From: Lunularia cruciata | Lineage: Eukaryota > Streptophyta > Marchantiopsida > Lunulariales > Lunulariaceae | DNA length: 64,000 nt | Assembly: GCA_948567375.1 (NCBI GenBank) | Contig: OX419758.1 | Location: 1,555,001 to 1,619,000 of the forward strand | Direction of reading: 5' to 3' | Shown: positions 22,176 through 33,357 of the stretch, one piece after another | Position numbering within the stretch: the first letter of the stretch is position 1 | How the letters are laid out: each line of letters opens with the position of its first letter | Translations under genes and position numbers: made by a program | The notes under the pieces: generated by a model | What the model was told of the DNA's origin: nothing | What the model saw: only the letters and a program-made list of their open reading frames with translations | Databases searched by the model: none

Positions 22176-22505
22176 CTAGCTATAGGTCAAAGTACATCTA
22201 GGACATAACCATTGTCCCTTAGGAACCACCGTGAGGGGAAGAGTCATACATGCCATATGCCATCCTCTCAAACAGCTATCACACACTAACATAGTAGCAG
22301 CTCCACCAAAAGAGCCACATAACATACACCTCAAGCCTGCACGTACAAGTGCCAAGCTTGGGTCCATAGTACCATCAATGTTTGGGAGGTGGTATGGCAT
22401 ACAATTGCGCACATGATCCTTCCAAACAACACCATCACGTCCTTCCAACACAAGGACTCCAGATGGCAAAACCTCACGCACTCTCAAGATAGTGCGGCCT
22501 GTCAA
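22176..22505 (-). pseudogene. D1 integrase C-terminus fused to a PHD finger
   Basis: A 109-residue open piece that continues the integrase frame. Residues 1-45 (GRTILRVREVLPSGVLVLEG) are the integrase C-terminal barrel-like tail. Residues 60-104 form a complete C4HC3 PHD finger: C60, C63, C75, C78, H83, C86, C101, C104, with the hallmark Trp two residues before the last Cys pair (QWLCPRC) and LVCDSC in the middle. PHD fingers read histone H3 tails, so by position this replaces the chromodomain of chromoviruses as a possible targeting module. All eight ligands are intact although the rest of the polyprotein is broken. A RING finger is less likely because of the Trp and the CDSC-x4-H-x2-C spacing. 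Confidence 0.8.
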
Positions 22506-23861
22506 AACATCAAGTGTTGTCGGTGCTATTTGTTGTAGATATACATAATCACCTGAATGAAATTGACGGATTGAGGGTCTATAACCTCCTCCTCAAATGG
22601 TAGCATAGTGTAAAGTATCTCTATGCTGAGCAATTGCCAAGTTCTTAAAGGCCATCGGCATCACTCTTTGAAAGATCTCTACCTATTGAGAACATGCGCT
22701 CATCCATACATCGAGGTCATCCAAGTCCAAAACTACAATAGCATCTCAACAAATGGGTGCAAGTAAATATGGATCTCGTCCATAGAGTAGAAAGTACGGA
22801 GAGAAGGATGCTAAGGAGGCTTGCCAGCTGAACCGATAGCCCATGGCCAACCAAGGTAATTGGAGATCCCAATCTCCCAAGTGGCCTCTCTGCAAACCAT
22901 ACTTTTGCAATCCTCTTTTCACCGTCTGAACCACTCTCTTTACTAAGCTATCTACCTCAGGGTGATCTTAGGATGTAGTACAATGATCAATCAAAGCCTT
23001 GTCACACAAGACCTGAAACTCTCCCAAGAACTTTGTACCCTGATCAGTCAAAACCTCAGCTGGTGCACCAAAATGACTAAGAACTCGATCCAAGAATGAG
23101 TAAGTTGTCCCTTCACTAGACTTGTCAGGAAGTGCCACCAACTCAATCCACTTGGAGAAGTGCTCCACCATCACCAAAATATATCGATGATATCTCACAG
23201 TCAGCAATAAAGGTCTAGCAAAGTCCAAACTCCAATGGTAACCCAATCCCATGATAGGTAATGGGTGTAACTATGGCGTAGGAGCATTGAATGATGCACT
23301 AACTTGGTCACAAACCACACACCTGGCAATAGACTGTTGTACCTTGGTCTGCATACTGCGCCACCAATAATGACTCTAGAGTAAGCTATATGTATGCTTT
23401 ACTCCAAAATGTCCTAGCTCTTCATGAGCATGATGGAATAACTGTGGTCTTTGTGCTAGAAGTGGTACTACTTGCACTCTACTATCCTCCCATACATGCA
23501 AAAGGTGTCTGCTCTCCAATCTAAACCGTCTGGCTTGCTGAAGAACACAGTCTCTCTCCTTGGTCCCAACTATGCCACCCACAACACCAGTGCAAAGATA
23601 GTCCATCATTAAGACATCATCATGAATGTCTTGCTGAACTGTACCAATATCTTCACTCTCTGGATTTGTGACCTCAATAACTTCTTTTGTATGCGCTGAG
23701 AGAGATACCACCAAAGCCTTTGAAAATATATACAAAAAGACTGATGCATGCCAACCTAGCACCATCTCCTCATCTATCTCACCATGCCAACATGCTTTGG
23801 TCTGATCCTGTTGGCTAGGACATGGGGTTCTACTCAACCCATCTGCATCACGGTTCACCAC
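22506..23861 (-). pseudogene. D1 integrase and RNase H end
   Basis: Starts at the RNase H C-terminus (VNRDADGLSRT, about 23850) and runs through a spacer to the HHCC zinc region (HAHEELGHFGVKHT about 23400-23440, CVVC about 23320). The DDE core follows: Asp in HWSLDFARP (about 23230), Asp in VLTDQGTKFLG (about 23040), and SLVKRVVQTVKRGL (about 22930), where the expected Glu is Lys. Stops occur near 23375, 22967 and 22745. After the core come SWQASLASFSPYFLLYGRDP and SGDYVYLQQ, then the PHD-bearing tail. With catalytic Glu replaced and several stops it cannot work. Confidence 0.75.
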
Positions 23862-24916
23862 TCCAAGTCTGTGAACAATTGTGAAATCATACTCCTATAA
23901 AATTAGAGCCCATTGTGCAAGTTTCCCTAAAAGCTTGTTGGACTCCATCAACCACTACAGTGGTTGATTATCAATGATGAGAGTGAAGCGGTTACCAAAT
24001 AGGTAACATCAAAAATGTGCTACTGCCCAAATTGCTGCTAAGCACTCTCCTTCATATGAACTATACTTCGCCTTTGTTGAATTGTTGGAGCAACTAGCAT
24101 AGGCCACCACAAACTCCTTCTCCTCATCATCATGTTGGGTGAGCACCGCTCCAAGCCCCAACATACTCCAATCAGTATGAACCTGAAATGGTCGTCCTCT
24201 AATCGGGCTCCTCAAAATAGGAGCAAATGTCAACCTCTTCTTGAGCTCTACAAAAGCTCTCTCCTGCTCATCTCCCCAACACCACTCTTGTGTAAGCTTG
24301 GTCAGCTTTGTCAAGGCCTTGGCAATGGCACTAAATCCTCTAACATAGCGGTGATAGAAGTTTGCCAACCCAAGGAATGCTTGCACTCTACTCACATCCG
24401 TAGGCTGAGGAATACGTGCAATAGCCTCCACCTTGGTCTACAAAACACCAAGTCCTTCGGGGTAGATAGTGTGACCCAAATACTCAACCTGCTCATTGAA
24501 GAACCTACACTTCCCAGGTTGTAATTTGAGTCCATGAGATCTCAACCTCTCAAACACCTCCAACAACTATCTCTCATGCTCCTCCACAGTAGTGCTATAG
24601 ACCAAAATGTCATCAATATAGCACCGAGCAAAATCCAATCCAGCTAGGATCCTATCCATGACCCTCTGGAACTCAACATGAGTGTTCTTCAACCCAAATG
24701 GTAAGAACCTCCACTGATATAACACATCCTTGCCGTGAGGATCAATAGCCCAGAATGTTGTCTTGGACTTATCCTCCTCCTTGATCGGCAACAGATGATA
24801 TCCCGCTCAAAGATCCAAATTACTGAAGACCTTTGCATGCCCAATTGCATCAAAAATCTCCTCTGGTGTAGGTATGGCATACCAATCAGCCCTGGTCTGT
24901 TGGTTGATAGGACGAT
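23862..24916 (-). pseudogene. D1 reverse transcriptase (3' part) and RNase H
   Basis: RT resumes directly after the A3 insertion with PINQQTRADWYAIPTPEE (from about 24908), then AKVFSNLDL, a stop, and an open piece 24791-24567 with FLPFGLKNTHVEFQ and the catalytic CYIDDILVYS. From 24431 another open piece covers the RT connection (VQAFLGLANFYHRYVRGFS) and RNase H (VHTDWSMLGLGAVLTQHDDEEKE, where the usual TDAS is TDWS, then YEGECLAAIWAVAHF). The remaining RNase H to about 23870 has several TAG stops. The 5' part of RT is on the other side of A3, at 35597-36132. Confidence 0.8.
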
Positions 24917-25959
24917 GTCGAGGAATTTGTTTGGCCTTGAGAGTGCTCCGGGCACCTAGCTGCTTGTGCTTAGTTTGTCCTTGGCTTTCCCAAAACTGGC
25001 TAGCTCACGCGGTTTCAGCTATGGTTTTGGGACTTGACGGTTCCTAGGAGAGGCTGGAATTTTATTTTTTACAAACAACAACTAGTATTCTATTCAGCTC
25101 AACCAGGCCAGACTATTGAGTTGAACCTTTCATATAGACGGATTGAGAGCTCCTAAAATGGAGCTTCCACAATGCTAGTCACAGCCAAACACACCATCAT
25201 CTCAGCTCTACTAGACCTGCAAAAATTTATTTCCTGTCCAGCCTTCTCTCTCTTGTAAGGTCATTCATTCTCTTGCAAAGAAACCCATTTTCTGCCCTGC
25301 ACTCTCAAGGCCTTGTTTTCCTGCAAAATTTCTCTCCTCTACCCTGCACTCCTTCAAGGCATACTCCCTGCCATTTGTTCATCTGGCCACTGTCATGCTC
25401 AATAGCACTTCCAAAAGTTTCTCTCTCCTTCTATCACAGACCAAGGCAAGGCAACCTTCTAAATCTCTCTTCAATAGTTCACTCCTGTCCAGACCAAGCC
25501 CTGGAGACTCTCGCTCCTTCACTCTAAATAGTCTCTCATTCACTTTGTCCAATCTCTCATTTACTCTGCCCAGTCTCTCATTCACTCCGCCCAGTCTCCC
25601 CTTCATAAGAATTCTTCACTATTACATTTTCAACAGCACATCCTCTACATTCAAAATTCATTCCACGTCCACCTCTTCACAACAAACATTCTTTATTCAA
25701 GATTTGCTCTCCTATCAACATTCTCACAACGAACATCCTTCCACATTCAAAATCATTCCTTGTCCAGTCAGAGCAACCCTAACACAAATCTACCATGTCA
25801 TTGGCTACCGCTCAAGGAATCCAACCTTCAAAATCTCTTCTATCTTGTGCAAGGCAAAGTCAGACTCTCAATTTTCTTCTCCTGCTCCCGCCTTAGTTCA
25901 GTCCTTCCTGCAGATTTCAACTCCTTCTCTTCTCCACTTTGAATTCCCTTTTGCTCCTG

Positions 25960-27070
25960 TCACAGCCCTAAGGCATTTCAAAAATCCTTCAGCCTTCAAG
26001 ACTCCCACTCAAATTTTGAAAATTCCTTCCCCTGGTCCTGTCTCAGACCTCAGGCATCTCAAAAATCCTTCAGCCTTGCAAGAGTCCCTCTCAACTTTCA
26101 AAAGTTCCTTCCCCTAGTCCAAGCACAGCCTAAGGCATCTCAAAAATCCTTCAGCCCTCAAGATACTCACTCAGATTTCAAAGTTTCCTCTCCTGGTCCA
26201 AGCACAGCTCTAAGGCATCTCCAAAATCCTTCAGCCTTCAAGACACTCACTCAGATTTCAAAATTTCCTCTCCTGGTCCAAGCACAGCCCTAAGGCATCT
26301 CCAAAATCCTTCAGCCTTCAAGACACTCACTCAGATTTCAAAATTGCATCTCCTGGTCCAAGCACAGCCCTAAGGCATCTCAAAAAATCTTCAGCCTTCA
26401 AGACACTCACTCAGATTTCAAAATTGCATCTCCTAGTCCAAGCACAGCCCTAAGACATCTCAAAACATCTTCAGCCTTCAAGACACTCACTCAGATTTCG
26501 AAATTGCATCTCCTGGTCCAAGCACAGCACTAAGGCATCTCAAAATCTTTCAGCCCTCAACACTCTCCTGCAAACTTTGAAAATTCACCCACTGGTCCAA
26601 GCACAGCCCTAAGGCATCTCCAAAATCTTTCAGCCCTCAACACTCTCCTGCAAACTTCAAAAATTCCCCCACTGGTCCTATCTCAGACCTCAAGCATCTC
26701 AAAAAATCTTCAGCCTTCAAGACATCACTTAGATTTTGAAATTGCATCTCTTGGTCCAAGCACAGCCCTAAGGCATCTTGAAAATCTTTCAGCCCTCAAC
26801 ATTCTCTTGCAAACTTCGAAAATTCACCCACTGGTCCAAGCACAGCCCCAAGGCATCCCAAAAATCTTTCAGCCCTCAACACTCTCTTGCAAACTTCAAA
26901 AATTCACCCACTGGTCCTATCTCAGACCTTAGGCATCTCAAAAAATCTTCAGCCTTCAAGACACTCACTCAGATTTTGAAATTGCATCTCCTGGTCCAAG
27001 CACAGCCCTAAGGCATCTCGAAAACCTTTCAGCCCTCAACACTCTCCTGCAAACTTCAAAAACTCACCCA
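25960..27070. repeat. Minisatellite in A3, about 80-bp unit
   Basis: About fourteen copies marked by agcacagccctaaggcatct at about 26119, 26201, 26280, 26360, 26440, 26520, 26600 and onward, each followed by cagccttcaagacactcac or a variant. The array continues on the far side of E1 (34909-35110), so E1 landed inside it. Confidence 0.85.
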
Positions 27071-27076
27071 CTGGTC

Positions 27077-27767
27077 TGTGAGCTGGCCTGTCTCTCACTC
27101 AGGATGAACCTCTGATGGCTATTATGGTAGCGCACCATGGACTAAGAAGGCAAGGAACCCAAACTCCATCATACTCCTCCAAGGCTAACACTCCAAGACT
27201 CAAGACATTGCTCACTAGAGAACTCAATGAGAGAGAGATAGTTGCAAAATGAAAGGATGATGAGTACCTCCTCACCCCTTGTTTATATAGTGGTGAAATA
27301 GTTACATACCAAAGTTACTAATTACCGTAGTAACTCAAGTTACTAGACTAAAAGTCAAGTAAAGTCAAAAAGCAGAAAGGAATATCCATTCACATGGGCA
27401 TATTCCCCTAAGCATGTGATCTTATCTTGACCCAACCACTAAGTCAAGGATTCCTTCACATGGGCTATCCTTAGAATAAAGAAGAATCCAAAAAAAAAAG
27501 GTTTGCGGGCCCAAGAGTTCTCAACTCTTTCCTCAAAGCCAAACACCTAGGAATAATACCAAGTCAACACACTAAAATCCAAAATAATGGTGCTCATCTT
27601 TTCTACTTCCTCTAAAGTAAGGTCCACTCTATCTTAGCTATGAATAACTTTAGCTTACCATGACTAATATAGAACCATCCTTTATCTCTATAAATAATAT
27701 CTCTTAAGTACTTGTAATACCAAGCTAAATATCACAATACCACACACATGCACAAATGGGTGTTACA
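27077..27767 (-). repeat. E1 3' LTR
   Basis: Minus strand TGTAACACCCATTTGTG to GGCCAGCTCACA, 691 bp. The purine tract TCCGGGGGTAAA lies just inside (27768-27779). A TATA box (minus CTATATAAACA) lies at about 27281-27291. Confidence 0.92.
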
Positions 27768-27815
27768 TTTACCCCCGGACTAAGTTTTCACTTTGTCCTC
27801 AAAGTGAAGGTCTCT

Positions 27816-28451
27816 CTACCTTCTATGGTACATCTTCAACTTATCATGGTTAATCCTATCAAAGTGTCTTCCTCCCAACTCCTTGAGATCATAGGTGTAA
27901 TTGCCCCACACCTTCTCTACTATGAAAGGTCCAAAGTACTTAGGTAAAAACTTCTTTTGCACTCTCTTGAATTGAATGGAATCAAACAACATTACCCAAT
28001 CACCTTCTTTGAAAGGCTCCACCTTCTTCTTGCCTTGCCTCTTATCATAGCTCTCCTTTTGTTTCCTTTGGGCTTGCTCCACTCGAACCATAGCAACTTC
28101 TCTTGCCTCTTCCAACTCCATGAGTTGTTCCTTCCTTGACTTCTCTGCATCACCTCCTTGTGCTTTCTTCAATCTCCTATGAATGCTTTGGAAGGTAGGA
28201 AGATCAAAGTGAATAGGTAAGGTAGACTCAATACCATACACCAATTGAAATGGAGAATATCCGGTGGAAGTCTTCATGGTTGTCCTATACTCCCACAAAA
28301 CTGCATGAATCCTCTTGTCCCAATGATGTTTAGCTCCCTCCATTTCTGCATCTTTGGCCAACATCATGCACAAGGTCTGATTGGTTCTCTCTGCCAAGCC
28401 ATTGGAATTTGGCTTATAGGATGTAGTTACTTTATGTGTGATAGAGAAATG
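27816..28451 (-). pseudogene. E1 integrase C-terminal part, after an in-frame TGA
   Basis: Continues the pol frame past a single TGA at about 28449-28451 (reading TAML-stop-HFSITHKV). It contains the third catalytic residue in NGLAERTNQTLCMMLAKD, the core C-terminus (STGYSPFQLVYGIESTLP), a charged linker rich in K and E (KQKESYDKRQGKKKVEPFKE), and the GPF/Y-type tail FLPKYFGPFIVEKVWGNYTY ending at 27816. No chromodomain or PHD finger follows. The protein is otherwise uninterrupted, so the TGA is a recent change or the single lesion in integrase. Confidence 0.85.
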
Positions 28452-31400
28452 TCATAGCATGGCTGTAGTAATGCTTCCTGTAAACTCTCCTCCTCTATCA
28501 AAAACCAACTCCAAAGGGCATCCAAACCTAGTGATAATGCGTTCATAAAGAAATCTACCCACTTCATCTTCATTCTTGTCCCTCAATGGTCTAGCCTCAG
28601 TCCACTTGGTAAGGTAATCAGTAACTACCACAATGTACCGATTGTTCCTTGGGGTTCTATTGAGAGGACCTACAAAATCAATTCCCCACTTCTCAAAAGG
28701 TCCTAGCAATGGAATTGATCTAAGTGGTGGAGTGGATGTAGACTTTCTAGCAAAAGCTTGACAAACATGACAAGTTTTGCAATAATCAAGACAATCCTTG
28801 AAAATCCCTCTCCAATGGTAACCTGCATCTAGAATCTTGAAAGCATACACCTTTCCTGCAAAGTGTCCTCCACATACTAAACCTTCATGAAACTCCTTTA
28901 TGAGTAGGATAGACTCTTCCTTACCCATTGCTCTTTGAAGTAGACCATCTGCTCCTTGGTGAAAAAGAATATCCTCCACCATTGTGTAAGGTCTAGATCT
29001 TGCTGCAAGGGCCTTCCTCTCCCTAGCATGCATCCCTTCTGGATAGTTACGTCTTGTCACAAAATCCACAATCTCCTTGTACTCCATTGGAACCTCTTGA
29101 GTGACTGAGATTGTCATGAGCTCCTCATCCGGGAAGGAATCATCCACTGGCTCATCTCCATCATGATCATAGGCTCTAGATAATAAATCAGCATTTGCAT
29201 GTTTCTTTCCTGGCCTATCTTCAATGGTGTAGTCATACTCAGACAAGAGTATCATCCACCTTGCTAGTCTCCCTTCAACATTAGGCTTGTTGAAGATGTA
29301 CTTCAAAGCCTTGTGATCCGTGACAATGGTGGCTTTCCCTCCAATCAAGTAGTGTCTAAACTTCTTGAGACCAAAGATCACTGCCAACCCTTCTCTCTCC
29401 GTGACAGAGTAGTTCTTCTCTGCTGAAACCATCTGCCTACTAGCATAAGCTATTGGATGATCATGCCCATCTTGGTCTAATTGACTAAGAGTGCATCCTA
29501 TAGCTACATTAGAAGCATCAGTGTAGAGGATGAAAGGCTTACTCCAATCAGGTTTAGCAAGAATTGGAGCTACAACAAGGGATTGCTTGAGCTCCTCAAA
29601 AGCTTTGAGAGCCTCCTTGTCCTCCAAAATCACCATGTAATCTACACCCTTCTTCATGTAGATGGTCAATGCATAAGCCTTGTTGGAAAATGAGAAGATG
29701 AACCTCCTATAGTATCCAACCATCCCCAAGAATTGGCGTAACTTTGTCAAGCTTGAAGGGAATGTAAGGTCTGAGATTTTCCTTACCTTCTCAAGATCAA
29801 CTGCTATTCCATCTTTGGAGATGATGTGCCCCAAAAGTAGACCTTCTTCACATCCAAAAATGCACTTCTCTGGGTTGAGTGATGCATTTGCCTCATCTAA
29901 GCATTGCAAGACTTTGATTAGGTGTTCAAAGTGCTCCTCCTTGCTCCCATAGACACAAAAGTCATCAATGAAGTCTCTCACAAATTTCCCAATGAAAGGT
30001 TCAAATACCTTGTTCATGAACCGTTGGAATGTGGCTGGAGCATTGCAAAGCCCAAAAGGCATGACCTTGAAAGCATAAGTTCCCCAAGATGTGGTGAATG
30101 TGGTGAGTTGTTGATGCTCTGGTGCAATCTTGATTTGGTTATATCCACTATAACCATCTCCAAAACTATACCTCTCATGACGTGCAACCTCCTCCAAGAT
30201 CTCATCAATGAATGGCAATGGGTAGTAGTCCTTCTTGGTAACAACATTGAGCTTCTTGTAATCCACACATACCCAAAGCTTGCCATTCTTTTTCTTCACA
30301 ATGACAATCGGAGACACCCATTCTGAATTCTCCACCTCAAAGATAAATCCAGCCTCCTTGAGCTTATCAATCTCCTCCTTCACAACCAAAGATATTGGTG
30401 GGCTAATGCAACATTGCTTTTGGCAGATTGGTCTTGCATGTGACTCCACCTCTATCTTGTGCTCCTCCAAGGTGACTTCCTTCAAATCCTTGTAACTAAA
30501 AGCAAACACATGGATGAACTTACAGAAAATCTCCTCAAATCTCACCTTCTCCTCCTTGGTAACATTTGGGCCATACTTGAGGGTAGATAACCTTCTCTCT
30601 ACCTCCTCAAGTATCAATGGTGATTTATCTGGGTCCTTCAAAACCTCTGGCTTAGGTGCAAAATCCATAGCACACAAAGGATACACATCTGAATCAGATT
30701 CAGATTCATCCTCCTCTGTGGAAGTCTCCTCTTCCATGCTTGTGTCCACACCTGAAACTCCTTCTTCAGAATCTGATTCCCAATAATCAGAAGATGGGGT
30801 ATCTGAATGTGAAGTGTTGGTGGTGTTAGTCACAGGAACAGTGACTCTATGGTTTGATGGCCCAATCCTCAAGTACCCTTTGTGCCATCGATCAGTTGTG
30901 CGTGCTGCTCTCAACCATGGCCTCCCTAGAAGTAAGTCATAGCTTGAATCCTTCAAGACTTGGAAAGTCATGAGATTTTGAACTCCCATAACTGAAACTA
31001 CCACCTTATCCATCACCCCTACTGGTCAAACTTGTTGCTTGTTTGCCATGCTCACCACAAATGTTGAAGGTCTTGAGTGTATCATACCCAACTTCTTCAT
31101 CAACCTTTCTGACATGGCATTCATTGCTGATCCTCCATCAACCAATGCATCCTTGATGTTGTGACCATTCACTCTCACATCAATCTTTGAGGCATATTCA
31201 CAAGCCTCCCATGGTGCTGGCTTGGCATCCACCACCCCCATTGATATTGGAACTTTTGCCTTCTTCTTCTTCTTGCTCCTTGTAGAACTCAAACCACCTC
31301 TAAGCTCCTTTCTCAAGGTAGGGTTCAAAGCAATTAATTGGCCCACTGTGATGTTAGCCTTGTGACTACCAACATCCTCCAACACATTGTAGTTCCATTG

Positions 31401-31583
31401 TTGCTTTGAGATCAAGAAGTCCTCCATTCCCAACTTCTTCCTTGGAGTCTTTGTTGTTGATGGTGTTGAGGTGCGAGTGCTCCTAGTAGACATAGGAGTA
31501 TCCTTGCTTGAAGTAAATCCTTGAGAAGAGTGAACATCCTCTGCAAAACGAGCTCTCTTCTTCTCTTGTGCCAAAAGCTCCAA
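28452..31583 (-). pseudogene. E1 pol: protease, reverse transcriptase, RNase H, integrase N-terminus
   Basis: Two open pieces in one frame, 31583-31026 and 31016-28452 (854 codons), separated by one TGA (31021-31025 region, QQV-stop-PVG). Protease: active site ALVDGGSAMNAM at about 31150 and YDLLLGRPWLRAA at about 30910. RT: EWVSPIVIVKKKNGKLWVCV, YSFGDGYSGYNQIKIAP, VMPFGLCNAPATFQ and catalytic DFIDDFCVYG. RNase H: FILYTDASNVAIGCTLSQ, VTEREGLAVIFGLKKFRHY, VTDHKALKYIF, HANADLLSR. Integrase: zinc region ending CKTCHVCQAF, then first Asp in WGIDFVGPL and second in LVFDRGGEFTGS. Catalytic residues are all present. The FIDDF box and Asp-type primer site place it near Athila/Tat elements. Confidence 0.9.
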
Positions 31584-32644
31584 ATTAAGACCCTTGGAGT
31601 TTGAGCACTCTCCCTTCTCATAATTGCTCTCTCAACCACATCTATGGATGCTATCCCCTTACCTTTGTTGGGATTAGGAGCCACTTGGGTTTCACTACCT
31701 CCCTCTTTCCCTCTATTGGCTCCCTCATAACCCCTTCCTCCATGGTAAGTGGAATTTGGGCAATTCCTTTGGATATGGCCTCTTCCTCCACAACCAAAAC
31801 AATTTCTATCATTGAAATTGTTGGCTGGTTGGCCTCCTCTATATGGATAGTTTCCATAACTCCTAGGCCCTCTCCCTACATTCTGATCCACCTCTCTCTT
31901 CTCCCATAGTTGCACCACATTGATCTTGAGATCCGCAAGTTGTTCTGTGATGGTTTGGAGTGGATCTTTTGGTGGATGTGCAAGAACTGGAGCAACTACT
32001 ACTTGTGGTGCAACCCTTGTCACCAAAGTATCAGAAGTTCCACCATACTTGTAGCCTTGAAGAGGATGCACAACCTCCTTCACCACCAAATCTCTCTCAT
32101 CCCCTTCCAAACTCTCCTCCATACGAATTGCGATCTTGATAGCTTCAACCTTGGAAGAAGGTTTCTCATATCTCACCTTGCTTCTAATTTGTGGTCTCAA
32201 CCCTCCCACAAAATTCTTGGTGAGCATGGCCCCTATGCCAATCATTTTAGTCTCCACATCATCCCCACCCTTCCTCAACACTATGTGAAATCTGGACTCT
32301 AACTTTTCCACTCTTTCCACATAGACTCTCACTTTCTCTCCATCTCCTTGCTTGAGAAATGTAACCTCACTCATCAATCTCTCATAACTCTCATCAGGAA
32401 GAAAGTTCTCAATGAGTGCTGAAGTCAAAGTCTCCCAAGACTCCTCTTCCCCCTCTCTCCTCTCTCTCTTTTGGTATTCTGACTCATACCATGTAAGTGC
32501 TGCATCCTCAAAGAAATCTGGTAATAATGAGGCCCACTCATTCTTCCTCCTCTCATTGTTTCCTATGCAAGCTCTCTTGAAGTCTCTCACAAAGGCCTCC
32601 ACATCTTCTCCATCCTTGCCAAAGAAAACTGGAAGTCTTCCCAT
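31412..32644 (-). CDS. E1 gag
   Basis: A 410-codon open frame starting MGRLPVFFGKDGEDVEAFV. Retrotransposon gag core at residues 1-160 (FFEDAALTWYESEYQKRE, WETLTSALIENFLPDESY, VRVYVERVEKLESRFH). The nucleocapsid has a CCHC knuckle CFGCGGRGHIQRNC near residue 285, in a glycine/arginine/asparagine-rich stretch (RGPRSYGNYPYRGGQP). The last 65 residues after about 31600 are out of frame relative to pol, which overlaps from 31583: the natural continuation LELLAQEKKRARFAEDV is in another frame. Either one base was lost near GCTCAAACTCC, or gag and pol are joined by frameshifting. The true end of gag is therefore uncertain. Confidence 0.85.
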   Translation of the reverse strand: MGRLPVFFGKDGEDVEAFVRDFKRACIGNNERRKNEWASLLPDFFEDAALTWYESEYQKRERREGEEESWETLTSALIENFLPDESYERLMSEVTFLKQGDGEKVRVYVERVEKLESRFHIVLRKGGDDVETKMIGIGAMLTKNFVGGLRPQIRSKVRYEKPSSKVEAIKIAIRMEESLEGDERDLVVKEVVHPLQGYKYGGTSDTLVTRVAPQVVVAPVLAHPPKDPLQTITEQLADLKINVVQLWEKREVDQNVGRGPRSYGNYPYRGGQPANNFNDRNCFGCGGRGHIQRNCPNSTYHGGRGYEGANRGKEGGSETQVAPNPNKGKGIASIDVVERAIMRRESAQTPRVLIWSFWHKRRRELVLQRMFTLLKDLLQARILLCLLGALAPQHHQQQRLQGRSWEWRTS

Positions 32645-32884
32645 CTTAACCCCTCACTATCTTTCTTTTCTCTCAAAATTTTATTTTTTTTCTCTTTTCT
32701 TTTCTCTCACTCTATTACTAATAGAGTATATACATGACTAACACCATCTGAGAATAATCCACTCTAGGGAAAACAAAAGGTTCAGGTTGCTCCAAGATTT
32801 CTATAGCAACATCAAATCATAGAGTGCATATTAATCTAACTCTCATGGATAGTTTATCCATAAGTTGAAAGATTATCTCCATCA

Positions 32885-33357
32885 CTAATCTTGAGAACTA
32901 GCTGATGAAGGTGGTAGTATTTCTGTAGCTGTACTTAGACTCTCTCCAAGATCCTTCACCAAAGTTTCCAAAAGTGCTTTTACTCCACTACACTCATGTC
33001 CTTTTGGAAGTCCTTCAACTCCACAAACCTCACACAACTCCTTGGTCTTAGATCTTCTCCCTCCCAATCTTGGTGAAGAAGGTCCAACATGCAAACCCAA
33101 GTCAAGTAGGCCTCTCCTTTCCCTCAATCTCTTGCTCTCAAAGGTCAATGGACATGAACTTGCCTTATGTCCCTTCTCTCCACATAGAAAGCACTTAGAC
33201 TCACTCTTTCCTCCAAGTGGTGTAGGTTTTTGGATCCTCTCAATACTCTCTTCAAATTCTATTGTAAACTCTCTTTTCCTCAAATTAACCCCTACAATCA
33301 CCTCAAACCCTTAGGGAACCTTGCTTAATCTCAATTTCCACTCTTGATGACCCTCCA
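32885..33357 (-). pseudogene. E1 extra upstream ORF with a zinc knuckle
   Basis: A small reading frame between the 5' leader and gag, separate from gag. From an ATG at about 33357 (MEGHQEWKLRLSKVP) it meets a TAA, then stays open for about 145 codons: GFEVIVGVNLRKREFTIEFE, a CCHC knuckle CFLCGEKGHKASSCP, a second Cys cluster CEVCGVEGLPKGHEC, and an acidic, serine-rich end (STATEILPPSSASSQD). I do not recognise the family. The knuckle suggests nucleic-acid binding. The single TAA is the only break; it may be a mutation, or the frame may start at the internal Met at 33301. Confidence 0.55.

Noticed and set aside
22231-22416. Plus-strand open frame of 61 codons
   Set aside because: Antisense shadow of the D1 integrase/PHD region.
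29922-30326. Plus-strand open frame of 134 codons
   Set aside because: Antisense to the well-supported E1 RT.
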